This document shows positions 31,455 to 39,079 of a stretch of DNA of 64,000 nucleotides, piece by piece; the stretch's first letter is position 1; every line of letters starts with the position of its first letter. The notes under the pieces are model-generated. The model was not told the DNA's origin, did no database searches, and was given only the letters and a program-made list of their open reading frames with translations. The stretch comes from an uncultured Azohydromonas sp. (GTDB taxonomy: Bacteria; Pseudomonadota; Gammaproteobacteria; Burkholderiales; Burkholderiaceae_C), in the NCBI RefSeq assembly GCF_937926365.1, contig NZ_CALAOH010000082.1:1-64000 (forward strand). The letters are read 5' to 3'. The position numbers and the translations under genes were made by a program.

Positions 31455-32323
31455 TGACTGATTCCATGCCCTCCCCAGGCTCCGCCCTGCTCGACCTCCC
31501 CGCCCTGCGCGCCTGGATCGGCCGCGAGGCTTGGGACGAGGACCTGCTGGCGGTGCGCCATGCGCGGCTGATGGCCGCGACGCTGGGCCTGCCGCAGGAC
31601 GATTTCAATGCCGGCACGCCGCTGCCGCCGCTGTGGCACTGGTTGTATTTCCTGGAGGGGCTGCCCCCGTCGGCGCTGGGCCGCGACGGACATCCGGCGC
31701 GCGGCGGCTTCCTGCCGCCGGTGCCGCTGCCCAACCGCATGTGGGCTGGCGGGGAGCTGGAATTCCACCGCCCGCTGGCGCTGGGCGCCACGGTGCGCAA
31801 GCGCTCCAGCGTGGAGTCCATCGAGCACAAACGCGGGCGCAGCGGCGATCTGGTGTTCGTGGGCGTGCGGCATGAGCTGTTCGACGGCGACGAATTGGCC
31901 CTCAGCGAGCGCCACGACATCGTCTACAAGCATCCCTCCCCACCGGGCGCCCAGCCCGCAGCCGTCGCCGCTGCGGCCACGGCCACGTTCAGCGAGACGC
32001 TGGAGCCCAGTTCCACCCTGCTCTTCCGCTATTCGGCGCTCACCTTCAACGGGCACCGCATCCACTACGACGCCGACTACTGCCGCGCGGTGGAGGGCTA
32101 CGCCGACCTGGTGGTGCACGGCCCGCTGCAGGCCACGCTGCTGGCCGGGCTGGCGCAGCGGCTCGCGGCCCGGCCCCTGCGGCGCTTCCGCTACCGTGGC
32201 CTCCAGCCCGCGCTGCTGGGCCGGCCGCTGGCGCTCAACGCCGCGCCGGCGGGCGACGGCTTCACCGTCTGGACCGCGCTGCCGGACGACGGCGTGTGCA
32301 TGCAGGCTGAAGCGATGTTCTGA
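31454..32323 (+). CDS. MaoC/FAS1-like hydratase (mesaconyl-C4-CoA hydratase-like)
   Basis: This is a 289-residue double hot-dog-fold protein. The N-terminal half has 'LPNRMWAGGELEFHRPLALG' and 'RSGDLVFVGVRHELF'. The C-terminal half has the dehydratase signature 'FRYSALTFNGHRIHYDADYC' followed by 'LVVHGPLQATLLA'. This matches the HTD2/mesaconyl-C4-CoA hydratase group acting on beta-hydroxy or unsaturated acyl-CoA thioesters. The substrate is uncertain. A GAGGAGAA ribosome site precedes the ATG, which overlaps the LysR stop (TGATG). Confidence 0.85.
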   Translation: MTDSMPSPGSALLDLPALRAWIGREAWDEDLLAVRHARLMAATLGLPQDDFNAGTPLPPLWHWLYFLEGLPPSALGRDGHPARGGFLPPVPLPNRMWAGGELEFHRPLALGATVRKRSSVESIEHKRGRSGDLVFVGVRHELFDGDELALSERHDIVYKHPSPPGAQPAAVAAAATATFSETLEPSSTLLFRYSALTFNGHRIHYDADYCRAVEGYADLVVHGPLQATLLAGLAQRLAARPLRRFRYRGLQPALLGRPLALNAAPAGDGFTVWTALPDDGVCMQAEAMF

Positions 32324-32369
32324 GCGCGCCGCACCTGCACCGCGGCCAAGGGCTTCGAATAAACGTACC

Positions 32370-32386
32370 ATATACGTTTCGTATAT
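32370..32386. promoter_or_regulatory. 17-bp palindromic operator before the ParD-like gene
   Basis: ATATACG-TTT-CGTATAT is a perfect inverted repeat that ends 11 bp before the ATG and abuts the ribosome site CGGGAGG. Its A/T-rich composition stands out from the surroundings. Its position is that of an autoregulatory operator of the kind antitoxin-like proteins bind. Confidence 0.6.
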
Positions 32387-32397
32387 CGGGAGGCCTG

Positions 32398-32622
32398 ATG
32401 GGTCTGGTGAAGATTTCGGAGCCCATGCACGAGAACCTGCGCGTGGCCAGCGGGGCGCTGAGCCGCAGCATCAACGCGCAGGCCGAGCATTGGATGCGCA
32501 TCGGCATGCTGTGCGAGCTGCACCCGGAGCTGCGCTACGGCGACCTGTGCCGCCTGCTCGTTCAGGACGAGCTCAAGCTGAGCGCACAGGTGATGGAGCT
32601 GAACAGGAGGGAAAGCGCATGA
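32398..32622 (+). CDS. ParD-like small DNA-binding protein
   Basis: This is a 74-residue protein with the pattern of the ParD-like antitoxin family ('GLVKISEPMHENLRVASGALSRSINAQAEHW...'). It is probably a ribbon-helix-helix or related DNA-binding dimer. No toxin gene is adjacent. Instead the stop overlaps the start of a methionine aminopeptidase gene by 4 bp, so the two are translationally coupled. A perfect palindrome lies just upstream and suggests autorepression. Confidence 0.82.
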   Translation: MGLVKISEPMHENLRVASGALSRSINAQAEHWMRIGMLCELHPELRYGDLCRLLVQDELKLSAQVMELNRRESA

Positions 32623-33467
32623 AGTCCTCGCGTTTTCCCATCCACGGCGCCGAGGGCATCGAGATGGCGCGCCGCGCCGGGCAGCTGGCGGCCGACGTGC
32701 TGCGCATGATCGGCGCCCATGTGAAGCCCGGCGTGACCACCGACGAACTCGACCGTCTGTGCCAGGAGCACATCGTCCACGTGCAGGGCGCGGTGCCGGC
32801 CAATATCGGCTACCACGGCTACCCGAAGACGCTGTGCACTTCGGTCAACCACGTGGTGTGCCACGGCATCCCGTCGCCCAAGGTGCTCAAGGCCGGCGAC
32901 ATCGTGAACATCGACGTGGCCGTCATCAAGGACGGCTGGTACGGCGACAGCAGCCGCATGTACTTCGTGGGCGAGCCGAGCCCGCTGGCGCGGCGTCTGG
33001 TGCGCACCACCTACGAGGCGCTGCGCGCGGGCATCCTGCAGGTGCGCCCCGGCGCGACGCTGGGCGACATCGGCCATGCCATCCAGACCGTGGCGCACCG
33101 TGAGCACTTCAGCGTGGTGCGCGAGTACTGCGGCCATGGCATCGGGCAGGTCTACCACGACGAGCCGCAGGTGCTGCACTACGGCCGGCGCGGCGAGGGG
33201 CTGCGCCTGGAGCCGGGAATGATCTTCACCATCGAGCCGATGATCAACGCCGGCAAGGCCGCCGTGCGCCAGCTGCCCGACGGCTGGACGGTGGTCACCA
33301 AGGACCACTCGCTCTCGGCCCAGTGGGAGCACATGGTGGCGGTGACGGACACGGGCTTCGAGATCCTCACGCCCTGGCCCGACGGCTACGGTGACTACGC
33401 ACCGATCGAGGCGCCGGCCGCGGAGGGCGCGCGCGATTCGGGCTTGCCGGCCGTCGCGGCGCGCTGA
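32619..33467 (+). CDS. map: Type I methionine aminopeptidase
   Basis: This is a 282-residue enzyme that removes N-terminal Met. Metal ligands of the pita-bread fold are visible: Asp in 'IVNIDVAVIKDGWYGDSSRM' (two Asp), His in 'GHGIGQVYH', Glu in 'FTIEPMIN' and Glu in 'SAQWEHMVAV'. The C-terminal extension after ~260 is Ala/Pro-rich and non-conserved. An AGGAGGGA ribosome site lies just upstream. Being in an operon with a ParD-like gene rather than beside rpsB suggests this is an accessory copy under special regulation. Confidence 0.94.
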   Translation: MKSSRFPIHGAEGIEMARRAGQLAADVLRMIGAHVKPGVTTDELDRLCQEHIVHVQGAVPANIGYHGYPKTLCTSVNHVVCHGIPSPKVLKAGDIVNIDVAVIKDGWYGDSSRMYFVGEPSPLARRLVRTTYEALRAGILQVRPGATLGDIGHAIQTVAHREHFSVVREYCGHGIGQVYHDEPQVLHYGRRGEGLRLEPGMIFTIEPMINAGKAAVRQLPDGWTVVTKDHSLSAQWEHMVAVTDTGFEILTPWPDGYGDYAPIEAPAAEGARDSGLPAVAAR

Positions 33468-33481
33468 GGTCCGAGACCTCG

Positions 33482-33721
33482 CTGCCCGCGCGCGGCGCGC
33501 ACCTGCGCCAGGGACACCTCCGGCGCCGTCACGGTGCCGGCGCTGAAGCCGGCAAAGGGGTGCGCCGCCACCCATGCCTGCAGCGCCTCGTCCGGCAGCG
33601 CCGCCATCAGCACCGTGCCCGGACCCACCACGTGCGCCGGCACGCGCGCGCCCGCGTGGAAGCCGATGGACACCACGCGAGGGCTGTTGCTGCGTGCGAC
33701 GTACGCCACCTCGTGCGGGTT
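33482..33721 (-). pseudogene. Remnant of an IclR-family (PcaR/PobR-like) regulator
   Basis: Eighty codons on the minus strand read 'NPHEVAYVARSNSPRVVSIG' and continue through 'GARVPAHVVGPGTVLMAALPD' to 'TVTAPEVSLAQVRAARGQ'. This matches the middle of the effector domain of IclR regulators of the PcaU/PobR type. The N-terminal winged helix-turn-helix and the C-terminal third are missing, and the remnant is cut on one side by the map gene end. It is next to a split quiC paralogue, a plausible former target. The rest of the 339-bp gap before 33807 holds nothing else I recognise. Confidence 0.65.
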
Positions 33722-33806
33722 TCCTGCCCTGAAAGGTCCGGGCGGGACGCTCGGGCGCTGGGGGCAGAATCCCCGTATCACGCATCACCTCTGCCGGAAG
33801 TTCGAC

Positions 33807-34694
33807 ATGCCCTCAAGCCTCCCCGACCGCGAAGCCATCGGTGCCGTACCGAACCCGCTGGGCCTCGACGGCATCGAGTTCATCGAGTTCGCAACCAGCA
33901 AGCCGCAGGCCTTCGGGCAGGTGCTGGAGATGATGGGCTTCAGGCCCGTGGCGCGGCACCGGTCGCGCGAGGTGCTGCTCTACCGCCAGGGCGGCATGAA
34001 CGTCATCGTCAACGCCCACGGCAGCGGGCTGCCGGCGGCGGCGCAGCTGACCGAGACGCCCGTGATCTCGGCCATCGCGCTGCGCGTGCGCGACGCCGCG
34101 GCCGCGTACCGCCGCGCGCTGGAGCGCGGCGCCTGGGGCGTGCCGCCACGGGTGGAGGTGATGGAGCTGCACATCCCGGCCATCCACGGCGTGGGCGCGA
34201 GCCGCCTGTACTTCGTGGACCGCTACAGGGAGTTCTCGATCTACGACGTGGACTTCACGCCCATCCCCGGCGCCGACCGGAACCCGCCGGCGGTGGCCGG
34301 GCTGCACGGTTTCGGCGTGGTGCAGTACATCGGCCCGGGCCGCACCGACGACTGGAGCGAGTTCTACGCCGAGCTGCTGGGCTTCAGCGCGCTGCCCGAC
34401 GAGGAGCGCTTCGGCATCCTGCCCACCGGGCGCGTGCTGCGCAGCCCCGACGCCTCGTTCTACCTGCAGCTCATCGAGCCGCAGTTCGATGCGCTGGAAA
34501 TCGACCAGGACGAGACGCTGCACCGCGTGGCCTTCGGCACGCCGGACGTGCTGGACGCGGTGCGCGAGCTGCGCGCGCGGGGCATCGAGTTCATCGAGGC
34601 CGGCGGCGTGCACAGCGACGCGCGCGGCGCGCTCACGCGGCCGTACCTCGGCGGCATGAGCTTCGAGCTGGTCCAGCACGAGCTGCCGCAATGA
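33807..34694 (+). CDS. HPPD-like vicinal-oxygen-chelate protein (split quiC paralogue, C-terminal half)
   Basis: This is a 295-residue protein resembling the C-terminal, 4-hydroxyphenylpyruvate dioxygenase-like half of the QuiC fusion at 2462 (shared 'GIEFIEFA', 'YRQGGMNVIVN' and 'GMSFELVQ'). Of the three family iron ligands, the second His (H239, 'LHRVAFG') and the Glu (E287, 'SFELVQ') are present. The first is replaced by Val (around residue 171), where the fused protein has 'IDHLAIG', although H167 is nearby. Its stop overlaps the start of the TIM-barrel gene, so the two probably form a complex or act in series. The ATG at 33807 was chosen because upstream codons encode the antisense of the IclR remnant. 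Confidence 0.82.
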   Translation: MPSSLPDREAIGAVPNPLGLDGIEFIEFATSKPQAFGQVLEMMGFRPVARHRSREVLLYRQGGMNVIVNAHGSGLPAAAQLTETPVISAIALRVRDAAAAYRRALERGAWGVPPRVEVMELHIPAIHGVGASRLYFVDRYREFSIYDVDFTPIPGADRNPPAVAGLHGFGVVQYIGPGRTDDWSEFYAELLGFSALPDEERFGILPTGRVLRSPDASFYLQLIEPQFDALEIDQDETLHRVAFGTPDVLDAVRELRARGIEFIEAGGVHSDARGALTRPYLGGMSFELVQHELPQ

Positions 34695-35602
34695 GCGCGG
34701 CGAGCACGCAAGCGGCGGTGGGCATGAACCACTTCGACGACTTCGCCCTGGACAGCGCCGCGCTGCCCGGGCCGCTGCAGGCACGGCTGCGCGCGATGCG
34801 CGAGGCCGGCTTCACGCAGCTGACGCTGCAGGCGCGCGACCTGGCCGGCGACGCCGCGGGCTTCGAGGCCGCGGTGGAGGCGGTCAAGGCCAGCGGGCTG
34901 CGCGTCTCGGCCTTCCAGGCGCTGCGCGACTTCGAGGGCCTGCAGGGGCCGCTGCACGACTACAAGGTGGACATCGCCAAGGCGATGCTGGAGAGCTGCC
35001 GCGCCGTGGGCTGCCGGTTGCTGGTGGCCACCTCCTCCACCGCCGCGGCGCAGCCCGGCGGCGACCTCGACGCCATGGCGCGCGACCTGCGCAAGCTGGC
35101 GATGCTGGCGGTGCCGCTGGGCGTGCGCATCGCCTACAAGGCCGTGGCGGCGGGGCACCACGTCAACGACTTCGCCATCGCCTGGGACGTGGTCAGCCGC
35201 GCCGATTGCCCCAACCTCGGCCTGGGACTGGACGCGGGCCATGCGCTGGCGGAGGGCACCTCGCTGGAGACACTGGACGATATCGACCCGGAGAAGCTGT
35301 TTCTCGTGCAACTGTCCGACGCGCTGTGCGAGGCGCCGGGTGCGGGCTGCGAGCCTCTGAGCGTCTTTCCCGCAGAGGGCGTGCTGGCGGCACGGCTGGC
35401 GGAACTCACGCTGCGGCTGGACCGTTTGGGCTACCGCGGCGACTACGGCTTCAACGTCTGCAACGAGGACAACCTGCAGCTGCCGCCGGCGGTGGTGGCG
35501 CAGCGCGCGCGGCGCGCCGCGGAGTGGCTGTCGGAGGACGTGCTGCGCCGCTCGGCGCCGCTGCCCAACCTCATGAAGCTGCGCGGAGGAGCGCAGGGTT
35601 GA
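34691..35602 (+). CDS. TIM-barrel sugar-phosphate isomerase/DSD-like protein lacking two metal ligands
   Basis: This is a 303-residue AP-endonuclease-2-like barrel aligned with the N-terminal half of QuiC at 2462: 'FQALRDFEG' versus 'FQPFRDFEG', 'GHHVNDFAIAWDVVSRADCP' versus 'GRHVNKWRQAWDIVQRADHP'. D181, H184 and Q207 are kept. The equivalents of metal ligands E134 and E238 are K150 ('IAYKAV') and N255 ('GFNVCNED'). With two of four ligands lost, ordinary 3-dehydroshikimate dehydratase activity is doubtful. It could have a different substrate, a different metal, or a non-enzymatic role. It is translationally coupled to the HPPD-like gene. Confidence 0.82.
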   Translation: MSAASTQAAVGMNHFDDFALDSAALPGPLQARLRAMREAGFTQLTLQARDLAGDAAGFEAAVEAVKASGLRVSAFQALRDFEGLQGPLHDYKVDIAKAMLESCRAVGCRLLVATSSTAAAQPGGDLDAMARDLRKLAMLAVPLGVRIAYKAVAAGHHVNDFAIAWDVVSRADCPNLGLGLDAGHALAEGTSLETLDDIDPEKLFLVQLSDALCEAPGAGCEPLSVFPAEGVLAARLAELTLRLDRLGYRGDYGFNVCNEDNLQLPPAVVAQRARRAAEWLSEDVLRRSAPLPNLMKLRGGAQG

Positions 35603-35634
35603 TACGGGTCTCGTGAAATTTTCGAACCCGTATT

Positions 35635-35672
35635 CCGTTCGCCCTTGAGGTATCGAAGGGTCAGCCGAACGG
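35635..35672. repeat. REP-like repeat, copy 2
   Basis: The segment CCGTTCGCCCTTGAGGTATC continues into GAAGGG and ends CCGAACGG. It matches the left arm of the copy at 2347-2369 with one inserted base. It sits between two convergent genes. Confidence 0.65.
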
Positions 35673-35749
35673 GCTTTCAGCGTTCGAAAACCAAGTGGGA
35701 TCCGTATGAGCCCGGGCCGGCGCGCTCCGGCGGCGTTCCGGCCCGGCCG

Positions 35750-36049
35750 TCACTTGGCGGCCGAGGCGGAGGACGCCGGCAGGCCCACCTTCTGCGCGGC
35801 CCGCTCCACCGCGCTGCCCGCGGCGGCGAAGCCACGCTCCACGGCGCTGGCGCCGCGTTTCACCCCGCGCTCGGCGGCGCCCACGACCGCTTCCCCCTTG
35901 CTCTGGATGGCCTGGCCGGTGCGGGTGATGGCCGACGAAGCCTTGCTCGCGGCCGGTTCGGCCGCCTCCGCGGGCTGGGCGTGCAGCGGGGCCCATCCCG
36001 TGGCGATCAGGGCACCCAGGGCCCAGGTGCGCAGGTGCTTCGTTTTCAT
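35750..36049 (-). CDS. Small secreted Ala-rich protein, function unknown
   Basis: This is a 99-residue protein with a signal peptide (MKTKHLRTWALGALIATGWA, cleavage near HAQ-PA). The mature part is an Ala/Ser/Val-rich amphipathic helix-like stretch with a periodic 'RTGQAIQSKGEAVVGAAERG' pattern. It lacks cysteines and any recognised domain. It resembles small periplasmic proteins annotated only as hypothetical. An upstream in-frame start would spoil the signal peptide. Confidence 0.6.
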   Translation of the reverse strand: MKTKHLRTWALGALIATGWAPLHAQPAEAAEPAASKASSAITRTGQAIQSKGEAVVGAAERGVKRGASAVERGFAAAGSAVERAAQKVGLPASSASAAK

Positions 36050-36133
36050 GCTGGTCTCCAATCCTTCAACGCGCCGCAGCGAGCTTGCGCCCCCGCGCCA
36101 GTGCATTTTCAATGCCTGCCCCGGCCTGCGGGC

Positions 36134-37642
36134 TCAGCGCGGCGCGCGCGGCAGCCGGGCGATGCGGGCCTCGAACGCCGCGAAGCGGCGGTCGAGCCGG
36201 ATGATCTCCTCCTGCTTCAGGTTGGCCGGCAGGAAGGAGTAGCGCACGCTGTCGTAGGAGAGCTGCTTGAGCCGGGCGTAATCGGGCTTGTAGCGCGTGG
36301 CGTAGAGCAGGTATTCCTGGCTCAGGTTGTTGCGCGAGACACCGGGGTCGTCGGTGGACAGCACGAAGGGCACGCCGTGGCGCGCGTACAGCCGCACCGG
36401 GTGCGCCTCGTCCTTGACGCCCAGGATGAAGGCGTTGCTGGTGAGGTTGACCTCCACCGTCACCGGGCGCTGCTTCATCAGCGCCAGCAGCTCGATGGCC
36501 TCGCTCTCGTGCGCGATGTCGATGCCATGCCCGATGCGGTCGGCGCCGGCCACCGTGACGGCCTCGCGGATGTGCGAGCGCAGCCCTTCCGGCGGCACCA
36601 TGCCCAGCGCCAGTTCGCCCGCGTGCATGGCCAGCTTCACCTGAGGGAACTGGCGCTTGAGGAAGGCGAACATCCTCATGTGCAGGCTGTAGTCGCGCAT
36701 GGCGACGATGCCGTTCTCCGGTCCGACGATGTTCACGCCCACGATCAGCGGGCTGCGCGTGGCGGCCACGAACGAGGTGTAGAGGCTGCTGAAGACCACC
36801 GACGGCGCGCTGTTGCGCGATGCGTAGGCGAGGAAGCGCAGTCTGAAGCTGTCGTCGTCCACGCCCTGGGCGGCGTCCTCGTGGCTCTTGAGGTAATCGG
36901 CGATGGACTTCTGCGTGCCCGGGTCGTTGCGCAGGAACACGAAGGAGCGGATCAGCGCGTCTTCGACCTGCTCGGCCGTGGCGTCGGCGGGGAGCGTGTC
37001 CAGCAGCGGCGAGTAGTCCGGCACGTTGCGCAGGCTGGGACCGCCGCGCAGCATGGTTTCCATGTAGCCCAGGTTCTCGGCCTGGGCGCGGGCCTTGAGG
37101 TGCTTCAGGGCCAGGTTGTAGTTGTAGTCCGACACCGCGCCGAAGTAGTTGAAGGTGTCGAAGAACTGCTTGTCCGGCGGCGGCTGGTCGTGGACGTGGT
37201 TGTCGTAGTCCTTGTCGGACCAGCGCGTGAGCAGCTGGCGGTAGAAGCCGTTGTCGGCGCGCACTTGGTCGATGCTGGCGCACACGGCCCTCTTCGCTTC
37301 GCTCATCGCCTGGGGCTTCGTCTCGACCTTGAACTGCTCGACGCCCAGCGCCGCATCGCTGGCGCGGTAGATGCAGTAGCCCAGCGCCGCGGCCCAGTCG
37401 AGGTAGGTCTCGACGTAGATGGCGCCGGAGTAGTGGTGGTGCAGGTCCGCGCCCTTGGGCAGCAGGTTGGCGAACAGCGTCAGCTCGGCGACGTTGGGCA
37501 CCGGCCCGGCCAGCAGCTGCTTGTAGTGGGCGCTCGTGGCGGCGAAGTGGGCCTGCTGCGCGGTGCCGGTGTTGTCCCGGGCGGCGGCAAGCGGTATCGC
37601 CAGCGCGCAGGACAGTGCCAGCAGTACGTGGTGGGGCTTCAT
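36134..37642 (-). CDS. Secreted adenosine deaminase-like amidohydrolase
   Basis: This is a 502-residue protein with a signal peptide (about 1-21, ...LAAA-RD). Adenosine deaminase motifs appear in order: 'KGADLHHHYSGA' (HxH metal site, about residue 66), 'LAMHAGELALG' (catalytic His/Glu), 'DRIGHGIDI' and 'LSTDDPGVSRN' (metal Asp). The extra N-terminal region and length resemble the ADGF/adenosine-deaminase-like group rather than the ~340-residue cytosolic Add. Export suggests salvage of extracellular purine nucleosides; the purine biosynthesis gene purT is divergent next door. Confidence 0.9.
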   Translation of the reverse strand: MKPHHVLLALSCALAIPLAAARDNTGTAQQAHFAATSAHYKQLLAGPVPNVAELTLFANLLPKGADLHHHYSGAIYVETYLDWAAALGYCIYRASDAALGVEQFKVETKPQAMSEAKRAVCASIDQVRADNGFYRQLLTRWSDKDYDNHVHDQPPPDKQFFDTFNYFGAVSDYNYNLALKHLKARAQAENLGYMETMLRGGPSLRNVPDYSPLLDTLPADATAEQVEDALIRSFVFLRNDPGTQKSIADYLKSHEDAAQGVDDDSFRLRFLAYASRNSAPSVVFSSLYTSFVAATRSPLIVGVNIVGPENGIVAMRDYSLHMRMFAFLKRQFPQVKLAMHAGELALGMVPPEGLRSHIREAVTVAGADRIGHGIDIAHESEAIELLALMKQRPVTVEVNLTSNAFILGVKDEAHPVRLYARHGVPFVLSTDDPGVSRNNLSQEYLLYATRYKPDYARLKQLSYDSVRYSFLPANLKQEEIIRLDRRFAAFEARIARLPRAPR

Positions 37643-37833
37643 GGGGCTCTCTGGGTTTGTGGTCGTGGGCCGGGCCGGTACCGCGCCGAGGCGCGCCGGA
37701 GCATGGCCAGGCGGGCCATGGCGGGCATGATCCTATCGCCGCCCCAGGCCGTCCCGGGCAGCCCGGCCCGTGCCTTGCCGCGCCGGCGAGCCACTACCAT
37801 GTCGCCCATTTTTCTTCCGAACCGGAGCCCGCC

Positions 37834-39045
37834 ATGACCGCACCCCTTTGCCTCGGCACCCCCCTGTCCCCTACCGCCACGCGCGTGATGCTGCTGGGCT
37901 CGGGCGAGCTGGGCAAGGAAGTGCTGATCGCGCTGCAGCGCCTGGGCGTGGAGACCATCGCCGTGGACCGCTACGAGAACGCGCCGGGGCAGCAGGTGGC
38001 GCACCACGCCCGCACCATCGCCATGAGCGACCCCGAGGCGCTGCGCGCGCTGATCGAGGCCGAGCGCCCGGCGCTGGTGGTGCCGGAGATCGAGGCCATC
38101 GCCACGCCGGTGCTGCAGGAGCTCGAAGCGCAGGGCCTCGTGCGCGTGATTCCCACCGCGCGCGCCGCGCGGCTGACCATGGACCGCGAGGGCATCCGCC
38201 GCCTGGCGGCCGAGACCCTGGGCCTGCCCACCAGCCCCTACGCCTTCTGCGATTCGCTGGAGGAACTGCAGGCGGCCATCGACGGCGGCATTGGTTACCC
38301 CTGCATCGTCAAGCCGGTGATGAGCAGCTCGGGCAAGGGCCAGAGCAAGCTCGACGGTGCGCAGGACGTGCGCAAGGCCTGGGACTACGCGATGGCGGGC
38401 GGGCGCGTCAGCCACGGCCGCGTGATCGTCGAAGGTTTCATTGATTTCGACTACGAGATCACGCTGCTGACGGTGCGCGCCGTCGGGGCGGACGGCCAGA
38501 TCGAGACGCAGTTTTGCGCCCCCATCGGCCACATCCAGGTCAGCGGCGACTACGTCGAGAGCTGGCAGCCGCACCCGATGTCGGCCGCGGCGCTGGAGAA
38601 GGCGCAGCACATCGCGCGCGCGGTGACGCAGGACCTCGGCGGCCAGGGCCTGTTCGGCGTGGAGCTGTTCGTCAAGGGCGACCAGGTGTGGTTCAGCGAG
38701 GTCAGCCCGCGCCCGCACGACACCGGCATGGTGACCATGGCCACGCAGTGGCAGAGCGAGTTCGAGCTGCACGCGCGCGCCATCCTGGGCCTGCCGGTGG
38801 ACACCAGCCTCAAGAGCCCCGGCGCCAGCGCCGTGATCTACGGCGGCGTGGAGGGCCAGGGGGTGGTGTTCGAAGGCGTGGAGCAGGCGCTGCGCGTGCC
38901 GGGCATCGACGTGCGCCTGTTCGGCAAGCCCGAGAGTTTCACGAAGCGCCGCATGGGCGTGGCGCTGGCGCACGCGGACGACGTGGAGACGGCGCGGGCG
39001 CGGGCCAAGGAAGCGGCCGGAAAGGTGCGTCCGCGACTGGGCTGA
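37834..39045 (+). CDS. purT: Formate-dependent phosphoribosylglycinamide formyltransferase 2
   Basis: This is a 403-residue ATP-grasp enzyme that makes formyl-GAR from GAR, formate and ATP in purine synthesis. It has an N-terminal 'VMLLGSGELGKEVLIALQRL', ATP-grasp segments 'YPCIVKPVMSSSGKGQS' and 'LFGVELFVKGDQVWFSEVSP', and 'RPHDTGMVTMATQ'. The length is that of the family. Using free formate links it to one-carbon metabolism, which fits a methylotroph but is also widespread. The ATG at 37834 matches the usual N-terminus. Confidence 0.95.
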   Translation: MTAPLCLGTPLSPTATRVMLLGSGELGKEVLIALQRLGVETIAVDRYENAPGQQVAHHARTIAMSDPEALRALIEAERPALVVPEIEAIATPVLQELEAQGLVRVIPTARAARLTMDREGIRRLAAETLGLPTSPYAFCDSLEELQAAIDGGIGYPCIVKPVMSSSGKGQSKLDGAQDVRKAWDYAMAGGRVSHGRVIVEGFIDFDYEITLLTVRAVGADGQIETQFCAPIGHIQVSGDYVESWQPHPMSAAALEKAQHIARAVTQDLGGQGLFGVELFVKGDQVWFSEVSPRPHDTGMVTMATQWQSEFELHARAILGLPVDTSLKSPGASAVIYGGVEGQGVVFEGVEQALRVPGIDVRLFGKPESFTKRRMGVALAHADDVETARARAKEAAGKVRPRLG

Positions 39046-39079
39046 GGACCGCGCGCCGGCTGGCGCCCCGGGCCGCGGG

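Noticed and set aside
32398..33467. A toxin-antitoxin system
   Set aside because: The partner of the ParD-like gene is a methionine aminopeptidase with complete metal ligands and not a toxin.
35645..37837. 730-codon plus-strand open frame over the adenosine deaminase gene
   Set aside because: The translated sequence has no family features, while the minus strand encodes a complete deaminase with all motifs.
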